A stretch of 64,000 bases of DNA from Actinopolymorpha alba DSM 45243 (lineage in GTDB: Bacteria; Actinomycetota; Actinomycetes; Propionibacteriales; Actinopolymorphaceae): NCBI RefSeq assembly GCF_000373925.1, contig NZ_KB892779.1:113754-177753 (forward strand), given 5' to 3'. Positions 63,260-64,000 of this stretch are shown in pieces. Within the stretch, counting starts at the first letter, position 1. Each line of letters starts with the position of its first letter. The translations under genes and the position numbers were made by a program. The notes below the pieces were generated by a model that was not told where the DNA came from, searched no databases, and saw only the letters and a program-made list of their open reading frames with translations.

Positions 63260-64000
63260 TCAGAAGGGCGTGCCGGCTTCTTCTCTCGTAAGCCCTGCGC
63301 TGCTTGGGCTCATCCGGTTGGTGAGATAGTCGGCGACGGTCCGGCGTGCCCGCTGTTGGTCGGGGTTTGCCTGTTGTGGGATTCGGCTACCTGGCAGGGG
63401 ATCGGGGTCCACGTCGTAGGTGTGTCCGAGCGGGCTTTGTGCTCGCATGCTCCCCGACTCCTGCCGGGTCCACCACCAGCCGCCCTCATGCTTGGCCCGG
63501 TGGTGGCGTTTGCACAGCATCGCCAGGTCGCACGCGCAGGTGGTCCCACCATTCCGGTGTTCGAACGTGTGGTCTGCTTCGCACTTCTCCGCTACCCGCT
63601 CGCAGCCGGGGTGGCGGCAGGTGCGGTCCCGTGTTTGCACGAATTCGCGTTGTTTCTTGGTCGGCCGGTAGGCGCTGCGCTGGTGGTAGACGACCACACC
63701 ATCAGCGGTGACTGTCCAGCAGTACTCGAAGCCTGCTTCGGCGGCTTTGATGATGTCGGCAATCACCTCAGGTGAGACGGGTCCGAAGTCCTTCAGATCA
63801 CCCGGCTCAAACCCGGCATCGCCAGCATCCTCGTCAGCCTGACCACCGGCAGTGCCCTCATCCGTCTGGCCGGCCTGGCCGGCTGCTTTGAGCCAGGTGT
63901 CGAGTGGGGCGACGAGTTCGACCTTGACCGCCATGCCATTGGTGTCCAGATGCCGACCACATAGCAGGTCGAGGAAGACGTCGACTTCGATTTCGTCGAG
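63260..64000 (-). CDS. DUF222/HNH endonuclease-family protein, partial
   Basis: The visible 247 codons are the C-terminal part of a protein that begins beyond the window. The HNH region is KQREFVQTRDRTCRHPGCER ... KCEADHTFEHRNGGTTCACDLAMLCKRHHRAKHEGGW, with the CxxxxC and CxxH pairs and the central Asp-His. The upstream DUF222 portion is represented by DVFLDLLCGRH at the window edge. Such 13E12-type proteins are numerous in actinobacterial genomes and are thought to be linked to mobile DNA, although their role is unproven. It is convergent with menE (15-base gap). Confidence 0.85.
   Translation of the reverse strand, partial: LDEIEVDVFLDLLCGRHLDTNGMAVKVELVAPLDTWLKAAGQAGQTDEGTAGGQADEDAGDAGFEPGDLKDFGPVSPEVIADIIKAAEAGFEYCWTVTADGVVVYHQRSAYRPTKKQREFVQTRDRTCRHPGCERVAEKCEADHTFEHRNGGTTCACDLAMLCKRHHRAKHEGGWWWTRQESGSMRAQSPLGHTYDVDPDPLPGSRIPQQANPDQQRARRTVADYLTNRMSPSSAGLTREEAGTPF

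Noticed and set aside
1..64000. CRISPR arrays
   Set aside because: No regularly spaced direct repeats were seen; the only tandem repeats are short coding repeats in korA and menE and a 17-base repeat at one insertion element.

Overview
The window is 64 kb of very GC-rich DNA with tightly packed genes, many GTG and TTG starts and many ATGA or GTGA overlaps between neighbours. It carries a full 14-subunit menaquinone-type NADH dehydrogenase operon, scattered menaquinone (men) genes, an F420-dependent oxidoreductase family gene and a DUF222/HNH gene. This points to a chromosome of an aerobic, filamentous-type Actinomycetota, perhaps Propionibacteriales. The rank below phylum is inference; no rRNA or other taxonomic marker is present. 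No tRNA, rRNA, CRISPR or prophage was seen.

Layout. 0.2-2.9 kb: a polar amino acid ABC importer (binding lipoprotein, permease, ATPase). 3.2-5.0 kb: an oligopeptide-binding lipoprotein. 5.3-8.3 kb: 2-oxoacid:ferredoxin oxidoreductase korAB. 8.7-14.3 kb: RarD transporter, a nucleotidyltransferase-fold protein, a PhoX/DUF839 Tat protein, a MOSC protein and a MocA-like nucleotidyltransferase. 14.3-19.0 kb: a cell-surface polysaccharide deacetylase/glycosyltransferase fusion with a small membrane partner, and a 625-residue protein of unknown function. 19.1-22.5 kb: a TetR regulator followed by an F420-type oxidoreductase gene that is split by an IS200/IS605 element.

22.6-41.0 kb: the respiratory block, all on the minus strand: geranylgeranyl-reductase family gene, nuoA-N, then a polyprenyl diphosphate synthase. 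A good match to a Rex (NADH/NAD+ sensor) operator lies upstream of the first gene. 41.3-44.0 kb: a decayed DUF433/DUF5615 toxin-antitoxin-like pair, menG (ubiE) and menF. 44.0-45.8 kb: a second IS200/IS605 element. 45.8-51.1 kb: PIG-L deacetylase, alpha/beta hydrolase, a second decayed toxin-antitoxin pair (PIN type), hemolysin III and an ABC-F protein. 51.3-57.1 kb: a two-component system divergent from a lipoprotein / HlyD-like adaptor / ABC ATPase / MacB-FtsX permease operon. 57.1-59.1 kb: a DUF2207-like membrane protein and a GNAT acetyltransferase. 59.1-63.2 kb: menD-menC divergent from menE. The window ends inside a DUF222/HNH gene.

How it fits together. MenF, MenD, MenC, MenE and MenG make the naphthoquinone ring, the polyprenyl synthase makes the tail, and the geranylgeranyl-reductase homologue probably saturates it. 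NuoA-N then reduces the resulting menaquinone with NADH. menB, menA and menH are not in the window. The most unusual signals are a family of long intergenic hairpins with GATCA-containing arms, two IS200/IS605 elements that share ends and transposase but carry different TnpB proteins, three decayed small loci, and a set of promoters whose -10 box lies 6-8 bases before the start codon (leaderless mRNAs).
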